Shown here: positions 7,672 through 16,832 of the stretch, one piece after another | Layout of the letters: each line of letters starts with the position of its first letter | Numbering within the stretch: position 1 is the stretch's first letter | Virus record (IMG/VR): IMGVR_UViG_3300038548_000477 | Location: 1 to 41,965 of that record | Reading direction: 5' to 3' (one strand) | Source: a virus | Length of the DNA stretch: 41,965 nt | Notes under the pieces: model-generated | Seen by the model: only the letters and a program-made list of their open reading frames with translations | Told to the model about the DNA's origin: nothing | The model's database searches: none | Made by a program: the position numbers and the translations under genes

Positions 7672-9317
7672 TAGAAACCTACCGACCGCGGCGGGTCGGG
7701 ATTGAGAACGTGACCGGAGAGCTTGATCGATCGGTCCTGACCGCGCTCCGCTACCTGGATCGCGAGTTGGATCGATCGTCCGTTGAAGGTCGTCTCGACA
7801 ATGTCGTTCTCCAGGATGTACCAGTACCGCGCCGGGAGGTTCCCGGTAAACTTCCGACCCTCGCGGTGAGGTCGCCAGAGAAGACGCTCCGCGATCTCGA
7901 CCGCCTGCGTCATCTCCATCGTGATCGCGCGAAGGTCGATCTCTAGCGAGTCCTCAGAGACCACGTGAGGCGACGCGATGTGCCGCTCGACCGACGCATC
8001 CTCCCAGCCGGTTAGCCGATCGGTGTAGTGAACCGAGACCTTCGACGGGAGGTTCGCCGGAGTCAGCGGGTTGAACGAGAGTCCGACGTTCGCGTCGTCG
8101 ACCGAAGCTCCCCAGTCCGATTCGGGAACCGCCCAGACGCGAGCGTCCGGCGGATGGAAGAAGTTGATCTCGCTGTTGCGGATCTGCGCCGCGAGGTCGA
8201 AGGCGTAGACGAGCGGTTGGAGTCGGTGGTGGATCGACCCTTCCTCCATCATCGTATAGCCGTAGACGATGTCGTCGCGAAGGTCGGTCACTCTCCAGGA
8301 GCGTTTCGTGAACTTCGCCCAGCCGCCGGCACGCTCGAATATCTTGTCGATCGCCTGCCCGATCGTGACCGGCGTCGCGCTCTCTCGAACGATGAAGACG
8401 AAGTCGGGAACGCGGAGACCGAACTGCGTCATCTTGAAGTCGCGGATTCCGACCCACGCGGTTCCCTCCATCTCCGGAGCGTTCGCGGCATACGTGTTGA
8501 TCGCTCCGCCTGGAGGGTCGACTTGACCGGGGATCCCCTTAAGGATGTCGATCGCGGAAGCGAAGGTCGCGTTAACCGGGACGAACGTCTGCTCGATCGT
8601 GATCGTTCGTCCGGCGACCTCGCTGACCTGGACGAGCGGGTTCAGGTACCACTCCTCTCGCGCGGCGTGGAGTTGGGTCCGTCCGTCGGGTTCCCGCGAC
8701 GTGAGGTAGACCGTTCCTCTGTTCATCCCTTTTCCCGACGGTTCGTTTCCCCAGTTGTTTCCGCCGTCGAGCCACCCAGCCATCTTCAACGTGTCGAACT
8801 GAACGCGGAACTTCGTCAGGTCCGGACCGAGAATCGACGAAAAGATGTTAGACCCGCCGAACGAGTAGCACGTCGACCCGCCGCATTGGTACGAGACGAT
8901 CCAATTCTTGATCTCGATCTTGTCGCTGATCTCTTGGAGGAACCCGCCCTCGTTGAAAATCTCGTAACCCTCCGCGTAGATCCGAACGATCCCGTCGATA
9001 TCACTCTCGTTCGTCACAGCGATCGCGACCTCGACCGCGTTCTCGCTGTTGTGTTGGTAGAGCGGCGAGAGCGAAATGATCTGACCGCGAACGCGACACT
9101 CCTGACCGATTAGCGATCGCGCCGGACCTCCCTCCGTCGCGGTCTGGAGTTGCATGTCCGTTTGCCTTTGCGGATCCTTGTCTTCCTTGAAGATCGTCTG
9201 ATTGTCGATGTACGCCCCGGCGAGCGAGCCGATCGCACCGAGCACGGCGAACGTAGCGGTCCCTGCCGTAGCTCCGGCGACGGCGGGAAGAGCAGCGCCA
9301 AGAATGATCGTTGCCAT
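7671..9317 (-). CDS. tail hub/baseplate protein (Phage-tail_3-like)
   Basis: 548 residues from ATG at 9317; the frame is open further upstream but only over the NlpC/P60 gene. A 40-residue hydrophobic N-terminus (alanine- and glycine-rich, ILGAALPAVAGATAG onward) is typical of hub proteins of this class. The middle and C-terminal parts contain the beta-rich domains with VSVHYTDRLTGWEDASVER and AVEIAERLLWRPHREG that are usual before the DUF-rich end of hub proteins. It should sit at the tail tip and help penetrate the envelope. Function inferred from gene order and sequence style. Confidence 0.8.
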   Translation of the reverse strand: MATIILGAALPAVAGATAGTATFAVLGAIGSLAGAYIDNQTIFKEDKDPQRQTDMQLQTATEGGPARSLIGQECRVRGQIISLSPLYQHNSENAVEVAIAVTNESDIDGIVRIYAEGYEIFNEGGFLQEISDKIEIKNWIVSYQCGGSTCYSFGGSNIFSSILGPDLTKFRVQFDTLKMAGWLDGGNNWGNEPSGKGMNRGTVYLTSREPDGRTQLHAAREEWYLNPLVQVSEVAGRTITIEQTFVPVNATFASAIDILKGIPGQVDPPGGAINTYAANAPEMEGTAWVGIRDFKMTQFGLRVPDFVFIVRESATPVTIGQAIDKIFERAGGWAKFTKRSWRVTDLRDDIVYGYTMMEEGSIHHRLQPLVYAFDLAAQIRNSEINFFHPPDARVWAVPESDWGASVDDANVGLSFNPLTPANLPSKVSVHYTDRLTGWEDASVERHIASPHVVSEDSLEIDLRAITMEMTQAVEIAERLLWRPHREGRKFTGNLPARYWYILENDIVETTFNGRSIQLAIQVAERGQDRSIKLSGHVLNPDPPRSVGF

Positions 9318-9742
9318 TAGTACTCGACTCCTCGGAAAGCGTAGACCGACTGGACGGTCGTCCAGTCGACCGCGCGGCGAACGACCTTCTCGACGCCGGG
9401 ATCGTTCACCGCCGCGATCATCGTCCCCATCGAGTCGAGGATCCCGAGGTGGACGACCGCGTTCCGCGGCTTGACGACGACGACCATCCCGCGGCTCGCC
9501 CAATGGTTCGCTCGCCATACGAGACCGCGACGAAGTTGATCGTTGACGAAGTCGAGGCGACACGCGCGTTCGTAGTCGACCGGCGAAGGAGGAAGCGGGA
9601 GGTCGAGTTCCTTCGCGACGAGGACGACGAGACCGACACAGTCGACGCCGTGAGTCGAGCGACCCTTCTCGACGTAGCGGATCCCGAGCATCCGTCGAAC
9701 GGTTAGAACTACCTGAGCGCTTTTGGTTTCTAGGACGACCAT
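9317..9742 (-). CDS. NlpC/P60 family tail peptidase
   Basis: 141 residues from ATG at 9742. The catalytic pair is visible: Cys35 in GVDCVGLV and His98 in NAVVHLG. This matches the phage cell-wall peptidase of GTA gene 14 type, a tail-tip hydrolase that cuts peptidoglycan peptides at DNA entry. Position between DUF2163 and hub genes is the canonical one. It is not expected to be the lysis endolysin. Confidence 0.9.
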   Translation of the reverse strand: MVVLETKSAQVVLTVRRMLGIRYVEKGRSTHGVDCVGLVVLVAKELDLPLPPSPVDYERACRLDFVNDQLRRGLVWRANHWASRGMVVVVKPRNAVVHLGILDSMGTMIAAVNDPGVEKVVRRAVDWTTVQSVYAFRGVEY

Positions 9743-10770
9743 CGGACTCGCGGAGACTGTCCGGCTCGCGTCGGACCGGGGGTGAGATGGTAACCGCCGA
9801 AGTTCTCGGGATTCCCGTAGACCTCGAAGCACGTACCGAAAGTGTTATCGCAACCCTCCTCGATCGTACACTGGTCGCCGATCTGGATCTCGTTCTCCAT
9901 CTCGATCGTCGACGCGAACTGACCCGTCCACCCGGCTTGACCGACGCTCTGATTGTAGTCGCCGATATCGTACTTCAAGCCCGCGTTCGCGCCGGTCGTC
10001 CAGAGGATCGTTCCGTACTTGTAGGGACGACCGAGCGGGATCGTCGGCGTTCCCGAACCCTGGTTCACCGATCCGGCGCGAATGATGTTGAACGCCATTC
10101 GGTTACTCGACGTTCCGTCGCGAGCAACGTCGATCACGGAGCAGGTAATCCAGGTGAAGTCGAGAATATCGAGCTTGATCCCTCCCGACCCGCTTCGGTC
10201 CTGACCGCAACCCTTCCCCGCGACTCCCTTGTCGTCCCGACCGAGAGACCACCGACAAGTCCGACCGAACCGGTTCCCGAAGTTCTCGCGCACGAGACGA
10301 CCAAGTCCCTCCGCGTCGAAGCTGAACTCGTCCTCGTTGAACCCGACTCCCGAGATGACGTACTCGTTCGTCTCGAACCACCGGAAGAACGGCCAGCGAG
10401 AGTCGACCCTCCACTCGGTTACCTCCGCCATGTCGTACCGACCGCCTTCGAGCTTCGTTAGGTCGAGCCCGCCGATTACTCCGGCGACCTGGAAGGTCTG
10501 CGAACGAAGTCCGGTCTCGCGTCGGGAAGCGCTCGCCGTGAGTCCGGTCGTCGCGAGGAACGTAGCGACGCCGAAGATCGCGTCGGCGTTGATCCCGCTA
10601 GCGTTCGTCCGAACCGATTCTAGGATACCGAGCGTCAGATCCTCGTCGTGCGACGTGTAGTACTCCTGGACTCCGTCGACCCGCATGATCCGCCAAAGCG
10701 AGATGTAGTTCTGGACTTGAAGCTGGGTCGTCGCGATCTCCGTCCCGACTAGGAAGATGGACGCGGTCAT
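9730..10770 (-). CDS. DUF2163/BR0599-type distal tail protein
   Basis: 346 residues, ATG at 10770 in TAATG overlap. The C-terminus has GCDNTFGTC and, soon after, NPENFGGYHLTPG, the signature of the DUF2163/phage BR0599 family (GTA gene 13). Several cysteines (CGQD, CTIEEGC) could bind a metal, as reported for the GTA homologue. It links the distal tail ring to the hub. Confidence 0.88.
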   Translation of the reverse strand: MTASIFLVGTEIATTQLQVQNYISLWRIMRVDGVQEYYTSHDEDLTLGILESVRTNASGINADAIFGVATFLATTGLTASASRRETGLRSQTFQVAGVIGGLDLTKLEGGRYDMAEVTEWRVDSRWPFFRWFETNEYVISGVGFNEDEFSFDAEGLGRLVRENFGNRFGRTCRWSLGRDDKGVAGKGCGQDRSGSGGIKLDILDFTWITCSVIDVARDGTSSNRMAFNIIRAGSVNQGSGTPTIPLGRPYKYGTILWTTGANAGLKYDIGDYNQSVGQAGWTGQFASTIEMENEIQIGDQCTIEEGCDNTFGTCFEVYGNPENFGGYHLTPGPTRAGQSPRVRWSS

Positions 10771-11207
10771 TAGTAGTCGCTCCAGTAGTACGCGGTCCAG
10801 AGTCCGTTGCTCGTCGTGTTCACGAGAAGGCGAACTTCGATCCCGCAACTCGCCGCCGCTCCCGCGTCGACTCCCCAGTCCGGCGACGTGAAGTCGATCA
10901 CAGTCCGCGAGACTCCGCCCCGATCGAAGATCGCCTGAACCGCTCCCGAGTACATTTGGAGTTGCGTATCCTGACTCGCCGACGTGAAGAGGATATGGAA
11001 CGTCGTACCGAGCGGGAGACCCTTCGCGTTCGGTAGCTTGAGGATGACGTTCCCTGCTCCGCCGCTCGGGAAGAAGAGACACCAGCGACCGCCGGGATCG
11101 GAAGCGTCGCCGCTGTGCGGAATTAGCTGGCGAGTCTCGCCGCCGCTTAGTCCGGCTCCGTCGTTCGTGTCGCCGCCGCCGCGGAAGGTTTCGTGGGTGA
11201 GGCTCAT
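10770..11207 (-). CDS. accessory tail-tip protein, hypothetical
   Basis: 145 residues from ATG at 11207 (TGATG). It begins with a polar, glycine-rich stretch and continues as a beta-rich domain (GGAGNVILKLPNAKGLPLGT). Two cysteines. Lies between the two DUF2460 genes and DUF2163, where GTA-type clusters normally have no gene, so it is probably an accessory binding protein. Family unknown. Confidence 0.7.
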   Translation of the reverse strand: MSLTHETFRGGGDTNDGAGLSGGETRQLIPHSGDASDPGGRWCLFFPSGGAGNVILKLPNAKGLPLGTTFHILFTSASQDTQLQMYSGAVQAIFDRGGVSRTVIDFTSPDWGVDAGAAASCGIEVRLLVNTTSNGLWTAYYWSDY

Positions 11208-12214
11208 CAGAACATCCGGTAATGACCGGTCGAGTTGATGAACACCTTCTTCCCTCGCTTCGGCGGGATCACAGAGTTCGGCGAGAGAGCCGACCAAGTG
11301 TTCGCCGAGAAGAGTTCGTCGACCGTGATGTCGAACGTCCCGAGATTGAAGATGACGAAGTACGGACCGCCCTCGTGAGTGATGTCCGCGGACTCGAAGC
11401 CGACCTCGCCGCTCTTCCCGCGGATATCGGGAAGCCGAGCGACCATCGCCGCCGCCGGAGTAATGAAGTGGAATAGTCCGTGCTGGAACTCTAGCTGGAC
11501 TCTCCCGAGCGTCGACGGATGAGAGAACCCGATGTCGATCGGTTGCCGATCGTGATCCTGAGTCGTCGAGACCTTCTCCTCGATCATCGGAGCCGAGACC
11601 GAGCCCGCGTCGAAGTCGTCGAGCGAGTTCTTTAGCCAGTCGTCGAGGTCGAGCTTGAACCGGACCTCGACGAAGAAGGTCGCGCCGATCGTGATCGCCG
11701 AGCCTCGCGAGGGAGGAGAGATATCGAACGTGAGCGACCCCTCTTCGTGGTTGACGGAGAAGTCGATCCCCTGAGTCAGAGGGGATCCGTCGAGAGCGGC
11801 GATGACGAGGTTCGTCTTTTGTAGTCGTCGCGTTAGTTCGTACCGACCGGAGACGTCGCAGTACCGCTTCACGATCCAGAACTTCTGAGTGATCCCGTCG
11901 CCGGTTCCGATCCGGACGTCCTCGGCTCCCGGATCGTTGACCGGGATCGCCGCCGTCGTGAAGTCCATCGGGTCGGTGACCTTGAACGAGTGCAGCGATC
12001 CCTCGCGAGCGATGACGAACTCGGTTAGCTCGCGAAGGTCGACGTCCTCGACGATCGCGTTCGTTACATCGTAGTGCCGGCGGGGATGACGCCAGTTCTC
12101 GACGCGGTGCTCGAACCCGTTCGACGCTGGCATGATGAGCGTGTCGTGCTGCGGTCCGAACGCGGACCCGAACCCGAAGAACTTCGTTGGTAGCTCGATA
12201 TCGTGGAACGTCAT
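11207..12214 (-). CDS. DUF2460 distal tail protein, copy 2, with extra C-terminal domain
   Basis: 335 residues, ATG at 12214. Residues 1-210 match DUF2460 (GTA gene 12): F.GFGSAFGPQH at the start, a REGSLHSFKVTDPMDF segment near residue 70 and VEVRFKLD near 187. Residues 215-335 form an additional beta-rich domain with GGPYFVIFNLGTFDITVDE, shared with the adjacent paralogue. Distal tail proteins form a ring between tube and hub. Confidence 0.87.
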   Translation of the reverse strand: MTFHDIELPTKFFGFGSAFGPQHDTLIMPASNGFEHRVENWRHPRRHYDVTNAIVEDVDLRELTEFVIAREGSLHSFKVTDPMDFTTAAIPVNDPGAEDVRIGTGDGITQKFWIVKRYCDVSGRYELTRRLQKTNLVIAALDGSPLTQGIDFSVNHEEGSLTFDISPPSRGSAITIGATFFVEVRFKLDLDDWLKNSLDDFDAGSVSAPMIEEKVSTTQDHDRQPIDIGFSHPSTLGRVQLEFQHGLFHFITPAAAMVARLPDIRGKSGEVGFESADITHEGGPYFVIFNLGTFDITVDELFSANTWSALSPNSVIPPKRGKKVFINSTGHYRMF

Positions 12215-13233
12215 CGAGCCCTCCAGATGCCGAGGTCGTCGAGGAAGACTTCCTTCCCCGCTCCGGCGGCGATCGTCGGGTTCTCTAGTACTGTTCGCCA
12301 CGCCGCGGCCTGGAACTCTTCGAGAGTGATATCCGCCGACCCGTTGTTGTAGATGACGAAGTACGGACCGCCCGCGACGACGACGCCGCTCGTGAAGAGG
12401 GAGAACCCGCCGATCAGGGTACTGAGATCCGGAAGCCGAACCGTTAGCGCGGTCGTGTTGATGTACTCGATATAGAGACCGTGCTCGATCTGGACGTAGT
12501 TCGGCGTGATGACCTGACCGGCGATATGCGTCAGCCCGCCGCCGAACGTGATCAGGTCGGAGTGAGCGACGTTCCGCTCTCCCGCGACGACCGGCGACAT
12601 CTCCTCGATCAGGTCGATCGAGTACGTCGAGTTCCGGAACCCATCGTAGGTTAGACCGAGTAGATCGTCCGCGGACTTCCCGAAGCGGACGTTGACGCGG
12701 AACTCGCAACCCGCGGTAACGGCCCCCGTAGTCGGTGCGGTAACGAAGCTGACCCGACCGATCTGATGATCGATCGTGTAGTCCGCGTTCAGAACCTTCT
12801 CCTCGCCGTCGGAGAAGATCGAGACAGAACCGACAAGCGGTTTTAGGAGAACTCGATCGAAGATCGTCGCGCCGGACGTGTAACGCTTCTTGAGCGTGAA
12901 CTCCGTCTTCGATCCGTCGGCGGTACCGATGTTAGCGTCCTCCGAACTGGGAGCGCCGACGTGGTTGCCACCGGTCGTAAAGTCGAGCGGATCTCGGATC
13001 AGAAACGAGTGCGCCGACCCGTGACGGCAAAGGATGAACTCGAAGAGCTCAATCGCGTCTTCCAGCGAGATCGAGTTCGAGAGCGTGTAGCGTCGCCGCC
13101 CCTGACTCCAGTTCTTCTTTCGGACTCCCTCGACGCCGCTCCCGGTATCCGGGACGAAGGTCTGATGACCGGGACCGGCGACGGAGCCGAACCCGATGAA
13201 CTTAGAATCGAGCGTGACGTTATGAAGTCCCAC
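12211..13233 (-). CDS. DUF2460 distal tail protein, copy 1, with extra C-terminal domain
   Basis: 340 residues; the start at 13233 is GTG overlapping the TAG of the tape measure gene. Residues 1-205 are DUF2460 (FIGFGSVAGPGHQT, HGSAHSFLIRDPLDF, RVNVRFGKS). The C-terminal 120 residues contain GGPYFVIYNNGSADITLEE and a final KEVFLDDLGIWRAR, clearly related to the copy at 11207-12214. The two copies are colinear along their whole length, so they arose by gene duplication. Confidence 0.87.
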   Translation of the reverse strand: MGLHNVTLDSKFIGFGSVAGPGHQTFVPDTGSGVEGVRKKNWSQGRRRYTLSNSISLEDAIELFEFILCRHGSAHSFLIRDPLDFTTGGNHVGAPSSEDANIGTADGSKTEFTLKKRYTSGATIFDRVLLKPLVGSVSIFSDGEEKVLNADYTIDHQIGRVSFVTAPTTGAVTAGCEFRVNVRFGKSADDLLGLTYDGFRNSTYSIDLIEEMSPVVAGERNVAHSDLITFGGGLTHIAGQVITPNYVQIEHGLYIEYINTTALTVRLPDLSTLIGGFSLFTSGVVVAGGPYFVIYNNGSADITLEEFQAAAWRTVLENPTIAAGAGKEVFLDDLGIWRAR

Positions 13234-15959
13234 TACTGATCTCGGAGGAAGTCCCTCGCCTCTCGCTTCTGCGCTCGCGTACTCCTCCGGAACGAGTCGA
13301 AGTCGCGACCGCGATCGTAGAAGTTGTTGGTGATCGTCACGCGACGGTTATCGACGCCGCCGCCGCCGCCGCCGCCGCCGTGAAGCGCGACGCCGAGCTT
13401 GCCGCCGGGACCGCGGACCGCCGGAAGAACGAACTCGTCCTGACCCGCTTCGCCGACGATGTTCACGCCCTGACGGAACGCGGTCGGCTTGTTTACGAGG
13501 AGCCCGCCGTGGGAGAAGTGCTGAGTTGTAGGGATACCGCCGCCGCCGCCGCCAGCGCCCAGTCCGACGCCGACGCCGAAGCTACCGGCCAAGTTCGTGA
13601 GCGACCGCCGAAGAGCGAGCTTGGCTAGTTCCTTGATGAGACTCTTGACGACGTCCTTCGCCTTCCCTCCTTCGAGCGCGATCTCGATGATCGAGTCGAT
13701 GATCGAGTCGAGAACTATCCGCCCCGTCTCTAGCCACTCCTGATTCGCGCGGGTCGCCTCTTCGGTCGCCGCGCGATCCTTTTGCATCGCTCGACCCTTC
13801 GCCTCCATCCGGTCGACGAACTCGGTGATCCCGTCTTCCTTGAGCCCGTTCCGGATCGCCGCGTTGTAGGCATCCTGACGGATCGCGAGAAGCTCGATCT
13901 CGTCCGCGGTCTTCCCGGCGGTATCCGCGAACTTGTCGAGTTCCGCTTCGAACGCTTGTAGGTTCGCTACCTGACGAAGTTGAGCGAACGCGACCGCCGT
14001 GTCGACGACCTCCTCCGCGAGTTCGTGGAACACCACTTTCTCTCTCTGAGTGAGGTCGCCCTGGATCTTCTTGAACTCGTTATTGACCTTAAGCTCCGCC
14101 GTGAGCCGCGCGACTCCTTCGATCGACTCCCCGCGGACCTTGTTGCTGAACTCCATCTGCACGACTTCGCGCTGAAGGATGTCGATCGAACGGTTGATAC
14201 GAGCGTCGCGAGCCTGCGCTTCCTTCTCCTCTTCGGTCGTTACGATCGCCGCCGCGTTCCGATCCTTGAACGCTTTCTCCTGCTCTCGGATGATCCGAAT
14301 CGATTTCTGGATCCGCTCGATCATCAGTTCGAGCGAGACGATCGCCTGCTTGTTCGTCACGACCTCGGTCCCCGCGACTCCCTGCCCGAAGACTTTCCGA
14401 GTCGGCGGGACTTTGAGACCGCGCTCCGTGAAGAGGTCGGGAGAGATGTTCCCGCCGATCGCCTTGACCTGCTTCACCGCATCTTCGAGTCCCGCGATCT
14501 GAGCCTTCATGTTCAGGACGCGAGCGTCGAACGCGATGAACGGAAGCTTCGCTGCATTATTCAGAGCGTCGACGAATCGGTTAAGACCGCCGCCGAGATC
14601 CATGATCGCCTGCTCCGCCTTGTTCGACGCAGCGACCATGTCGAGTAGCCAGACGATAAGCGCCGCGCCCGCGATCAGCATAAGACCGATCGGGTTCGCC
14701 GCGATCGCCGCGTTGAACCCGAGCATCGCGCGGGTCGCAGCCCAGAGCGCGATACCGAGAGTCCGCGCCCAGGTCAGGAGCTTTAGACCGAGGATGAGAC
14801 TCCACCGAACGAACATCAGCTTGAGCGCGAAGACGATCGCGTTGACGACCGTCACGTTGTTCTTTAGGTGACCGTCGACGCCGACGAGTACGCGGATCAC
14901 GTCGGTCAGAAGGTCGACCGTCGAGCGAAGTCCTCCGGAGAACCCGGTATCGCCCATCGCGAGGAACGACTCCTGGACCGCCGAGACGAGAGCCTTGAAC
15001 GAACCCGAGAGGGTATCCATGTTCAGCGCAGCGATCGTCGCCGCGTCGTTCATCGAACCGAGACTCGCGATCGCGTCGTCGATGTGAGCCGCCGATCCCG
15101 AGAGGATCAGACCCGCCGCCGCGTTCCGACGACCAAAGAGCGCAGCCGCCTGCGCCGCGGTGAGACCCGCCTTCCGGAACCTCTCGAAGATGACCGACGT
15201 TTTCTGCATCGCCGGGTTGACCGAGTCGACCGAGAGCCCCATCTCTTCGAGCGCTTTCTTCGCTCGACCCGTCGGAGCGGTCAGCGCGAGCATCGTGCCG
15301 CGGAGATTCGTTCCCGCCTGCGACGCTTGAATACCGGCGTCGCCGAGGAGCCCGATCAGGACCGCGGTCTCCTCGACCGTCTTCCCGAGAGCCCCGGCGA
15401 TCGGACCGGCGAACTTCATCGCCTCGCCGAGTTGCCGGACGTCCGTGTTCGCTTGGTTCGATACGCGGAGGAGCGCATCGACGACGCGGACCGTCTCGTC
15501 GGCTTCGAGGGAGAACTGCCGGAGGACGTTCGAGGCGAGGTCGGCGGCGAATCCTAGCTCAAGGCCCGCAGCAGCCGCCAGATTCAGCGTAGCGGGCAGC
15601 GCGGCGAGAGACTCGCTAGCAGAGAACCCTGCTCGGGAGAGGAACAGGAGACCTTCTCCGGCCTGTGTCGCGGTGAACTGCGTCGTCGCGCCGAGTTCCC
15701 TCGCCGTGACGATCATCCGCTTCATCTGCTCGTCGGTCTGGCTGGTAACGCCCTGGACCTTCCGCATCGTCAGTTCGAAGTCAGCCATGATCCGGACCGC
15801 GGACTTTACGACGGTGAACGCGGCGAGGATTCCGATCAGCCCCTTGATCTGAGCCTGAGCGCCCTTCGCGTTGAAACCCATCGACCGCGTCGCCTTCCCG
15901 AAGACCGCGGCTCCGGCGACCGCTCCGCGTGCGTCGATCGCTGCATGAAGAGTTGCCAT
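13233..15959 (-). CDS. tail tape measure protein
   Basis: 908 residues, ATG at 15959. The N-terminal third has the TP901 tape-measure core (LGATTQFTATQAGEGLLFLSR, then LGDAGIQASQAGTNLRGTM). Residues near 390-450 are hydrophobic with two possible membrane segments (ALKLMFVRWSLILGLKLL and PIGLMLIAGAALIVWLL). A long coiled-coil part follows. The C-terminus has the lambda-type tape measure end (FSHGGLLVNKPTAF, VGEAGQDEFVLP) with two glycine runs. It fixes tail length; 908 residues would fit a tail of roughly 130 nm by the usual scale. Confidence 0.95.
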   Translation of the reverse strand: MATLHAAIDARGAVAGAAVFGKATRSMGFNAKGAQAQIKGLIGILAAFTVVKSAVRIMADFELTMRKVQGVTSQTDEQMKRMIVTARELGATTQFTATQAGEGLLFLSRAGFSASESLAALPATLNLAAAAGLELGFAADLASNVLRQFSLEADETVRVVDALLRVSNQANTDVRQLGEAMKFAGPIAGALGKTVEETAVLIGLLGDAGIQASQAGTNLRGTMLALTAPTGRAKKALEEMGLSVDSVNPAMQKTSVIFERFRKAGLTAAQAAALFGRRNAAAGLILSGSAAHIDDAIASLGSMNDAATIAALNMDTLSGSFKALVSAVQESFLAMGDTGFSGGLRSTVDLLTDVIRVLVGVDGHLKNNVTVVNAIVFALKLMFVRWSLILGLKLLTWARTLGIALWAATRAMLGFNAAIAANPIGLMLIAGAALIVWLLDMVAASNKAEQAIMDLGGGLNRFVDALNNAAKLPFIAFDARVLNMKAQIAGLEDAVKQVKAIGGNISPDLFTERGLKVPPTRKVFGQGVAGTEVVTNKQAIVSLELMIERIQKSIRIIREQEKAFKDRNAAAIVTTEEEKEAQARDARINRSIDILQREVVQMEFSNKVRGESIEGVARLTAELKVNNEFKKIQGDLTQREKVVFHELAEEVVDTAVAFAQLRQVANLQAFEAELDKFADTAGKTADEIELLAIRQDAYNAAIRNGLKEDGITEFVDRMEAKGRAMQKDRAATEEATRANQEWLETGRIVLDSIIDSIIEIALEGGKAKDVVKSLIKELAKLALRRSLTNLAGSFGVGVGLGAGGGGGGIPTTQHFSHGGLLVNKPTAFRQGVNIVGEAGQDEFVLPAVRGPGGKLGVALHGGGGGGGGVDNRRVTITNNFYDRGRDFDSFRRSTRAQKREARDFLRDQ

Positions 15960-16777
15960 CTACTCTCGTTCCTCCATCGCTTTACCGGACTCCGCGCGAC
16001 GGTCGCGGATCGCGCGGATCTCGCGACGCCAGACCTTATCGAGCGACTGAATAACCGCGGTGAACTCCGCTCGCTCGTCGGTCTCGATCCCGTTGTTGTT
16101 AAACCACGATTCCATTTCGCGCTGCGTTATCGGTTCCATCCCGTCGAGCCCGGACTCGCGGCTCTGCTGTAGATCCTGGAACGCCGTCCACTGGTCGCGG
16201 TGCTCGTCGGGAATGTCAGGCATCGCCGCGAGAGCGGGAACGACCTCGCCGTTCCCCTCCGCGTCTAACCTGCGTTGCTTTTTGAAAAGAACTCGGAGAT
16301 GCGTCGGCGACTGGCCCCACTCGATTAGGAAGGTGAGGCAGCGGGTGAGTTTCCCACCGTCTCTTCTTTCGCCTCTGCCGCGTGCGCCGCTAGGTTCGCG
16401 CCGCACTCGTGAACGAACTCGACGATGTCGCCGTGCGCCGGATCGTTGAAGACTTCCTCCGCGCGAGTCGTCGAGAACTTGTCTTCGGTCCCGTCGTCGT
16501 TCTCGACCCCGTCCCAGTCCTGGATAAGTTCGAGCGCGAGATCGATTTGCATGACCTGCATCGAATTGTCGCCGAGTCGGAACCCGCCAGAAGAGAAGCG
16601 ATCGCCGGGTCGCGTGTCGAGGTGACGTCGCGCGAGTCCGCGCTGCTTCCTCTTGTAACTCGCGCTCGCCGTCGAGCCGACCTTGAACCTGATCGTCTTT
16701 TCGACGCCGTCGGGATCCACGTAGTATTCGAACCACCGTCCGTCGTCGGTGATCCGAACTTTGCTCAGTCGAGCCAT
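15960..16777 (-). CDS. tail assembly chaperone long form (GT-like, -1 frameshift)
   Basis: The short chaperone frame (start 16777) can shift by -1 at G GGA AAC (16349-16355) and continue in a frame that ends at 15960. The product would have 143 plus 129 residues, 272 in all. The downstream frame has no good start of its own and codes for a credible helical domain (LTFLIEWGQ, then SWFNNNGIETDERAEFTAV). This is the usual arrangement of lambda G/GT and its analogues: both forms coat the tape measure during assembly and leave before the virion is complete. Confidence 0.85.
16325..16777 (-). CDS. tail assembly chaperone short form (G-like)
   Basis: 150 residues from ATG at 16777, preceded by GGAGAA. 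N-terminal beta-rich domain (GRWFEYYVDPDGVEKTIRF) followed by a helical part, and an alanine-rich end after the shift site. The position, between tube and tape measure, and the overlapping second frame define the role. Zero-frame translation ends at 16325. Confidence 0.88.
   Translation of the reverse strand: MARLSKVRITDDGRWFEYYVDPDGVEKTIRFKVGSTASASYKRKQRGLARRHLDTRPGDRFSSGGFRLGDNSMQVMQIDLALELIQDWDGVENDDGTEDKFSTTRAEEVFNDPAHGDIVEFVHECGANLAAHAAEAKEETVGNSPAASPS
16349..16355 (-). promoter_or_regulatory. -1 ribosomal frameshift site G GGA AAC
   Basis: The heptamer GGGAAAC lies in the zero frame as G GGA AAC, the X XXY YYZ form. After slippage both codons pair again as GGG AAA, and reading continues CTC ACC CGC into the long chaperone frame. 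It is close to the lambda G/GT site. Confidence 0.85.
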
Positions 16778-16832
16778 GAGAGTTTTCTCCAGTGTGAGAG
16801 AAGGGGAACGCTCCCGCGCGGAAGCGGAAAAC

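Noticed and set aside
9317-9742. NlpC/P60 protein as lysis endolysin
   Set aside because: It sits in the fixed GTA gene 14 position of the tail-tip module, so a virion role is more likely.
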